The notes under the pieces are model-generated. The model was not told where the DNA came from and ran no database searches. It saw only the letters and a program-made list of their open reading frames with translations. The position numbers and the translations under genes are program-made. A DNA stretch of 37,333 bases from Sulfuriflexus sp. (GTDB lineage Bacteria; Pseudomonadota; Gammaproteobacteria; AKS1). Positions 37,293 through 37,333 of the stretch are shown here, one piece after another (positions within the stretch are counted from its first letter, which is position 1; every line of letters starts with the position of its first letter). The stretch covers positions 1-37,333 of the forward strand of contig JAGLUW010000033.1 in the NCBI GenBank assembly GCA_023134145.1. The letters are read 5' to 3'.

Positions 37293-37333
37293 TTTAGAAA
37301 ATGGCGCGCCCGGCTTCGGAGGCTAGTTTGCCA

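Noticed and set aside
1-37333. CRISPR arrays, tRNA or rRNA genes, insertion sequences and a phage
   Set aside because: I saw no regularly spaced direct repeats with spacers, no cloverleaf-like genes, no transposase or phage structural genes on either strand.

Overview
The window looks like a chromosomal segment of a sulfur-oxidising gammaproteobacterium. It opens with the 3' end of soxZ (thiosulfate oxidation) and carries a flavocytochrome c sulfide dehydrogenase pair (fccAB). The right half has the block thrB - DUF2782 - polA - engB - cytochrome c5/c4 - dsbA - EEP-fold protein - diguanylate cyclase. From memory this is also the gene order around polA in Pseudomonas, here with a LOG-family gene, ccsBA and a ThDP enzyme interposed. 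No genus is claimed.

Layout. (1) 1-240: end of soxZ and its terminator. (2) 240-728: no credible gene, but a strongly foldable 134-bp element and a degenerate recombination boundary. (3) 711-3144: an AT-rich array of integron gene cassettes separated by recognisable attC sites, with no integrase in the window. It carries a small membrane protein, a TIR-domain protein, a bacteriohemerythrin and an unknown protein. (4) 3225-11023: a visibly GC-richer block with an RND/MMPL exporter, an MlaC-like protein, two alpha/beta hydrolases, fccAB behind a promoter with an FNR/ANR-type box, a small helical protein and dodecin. (5) 11163-12116: AT-rich again, with a single attC-bounded cassette (HhH protein), a VOC protein without its own attC, and a truncated paralogue of the carboxylesterase found intact 6 kb downstream. 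(6) 12182-16972: a second GC-rich block with an ACP - acyl-adenylate ligase - PlsC fusion and a long-chain acyl-CoA synthetase. (7) 17041-37292: moderately AT-rich and largely housekeeping: class I aldolase, secreted carboxylesterase, methyltransferase, lipoprotein, FecR protein, then the polA-centred block with cytochrome c maturation (ccsBA, dsbA), a ThDP enzyme, a diguanylate cyclase and a DUF368 transporter.

How the genes fit together. FccAB would oxidise sulfide in the periplasm and pass electrons to c-type cytochromes. Cytochromes c5 and c4 are encoded in the window; CcsB/CcsA attach haem to such proteins and DsbA handles their thiols. The two GC-rich blocks, the cassette genes and the gene fragment at a block border suggest a locus rearranged repeatedly between soxZ and the conserved aldolase-polA region.

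Most notable are the orphan cassette array with a TIR gene (possible anti-phage function), a short repeat motif found at the borders of both cassette clusters, the carboxylesterase remnant marking a rearrangement junction, and a strongly structured probable small RNA between polA and engB, the position held by Spot 42 in enterics and ErsA in Pseudomonas.
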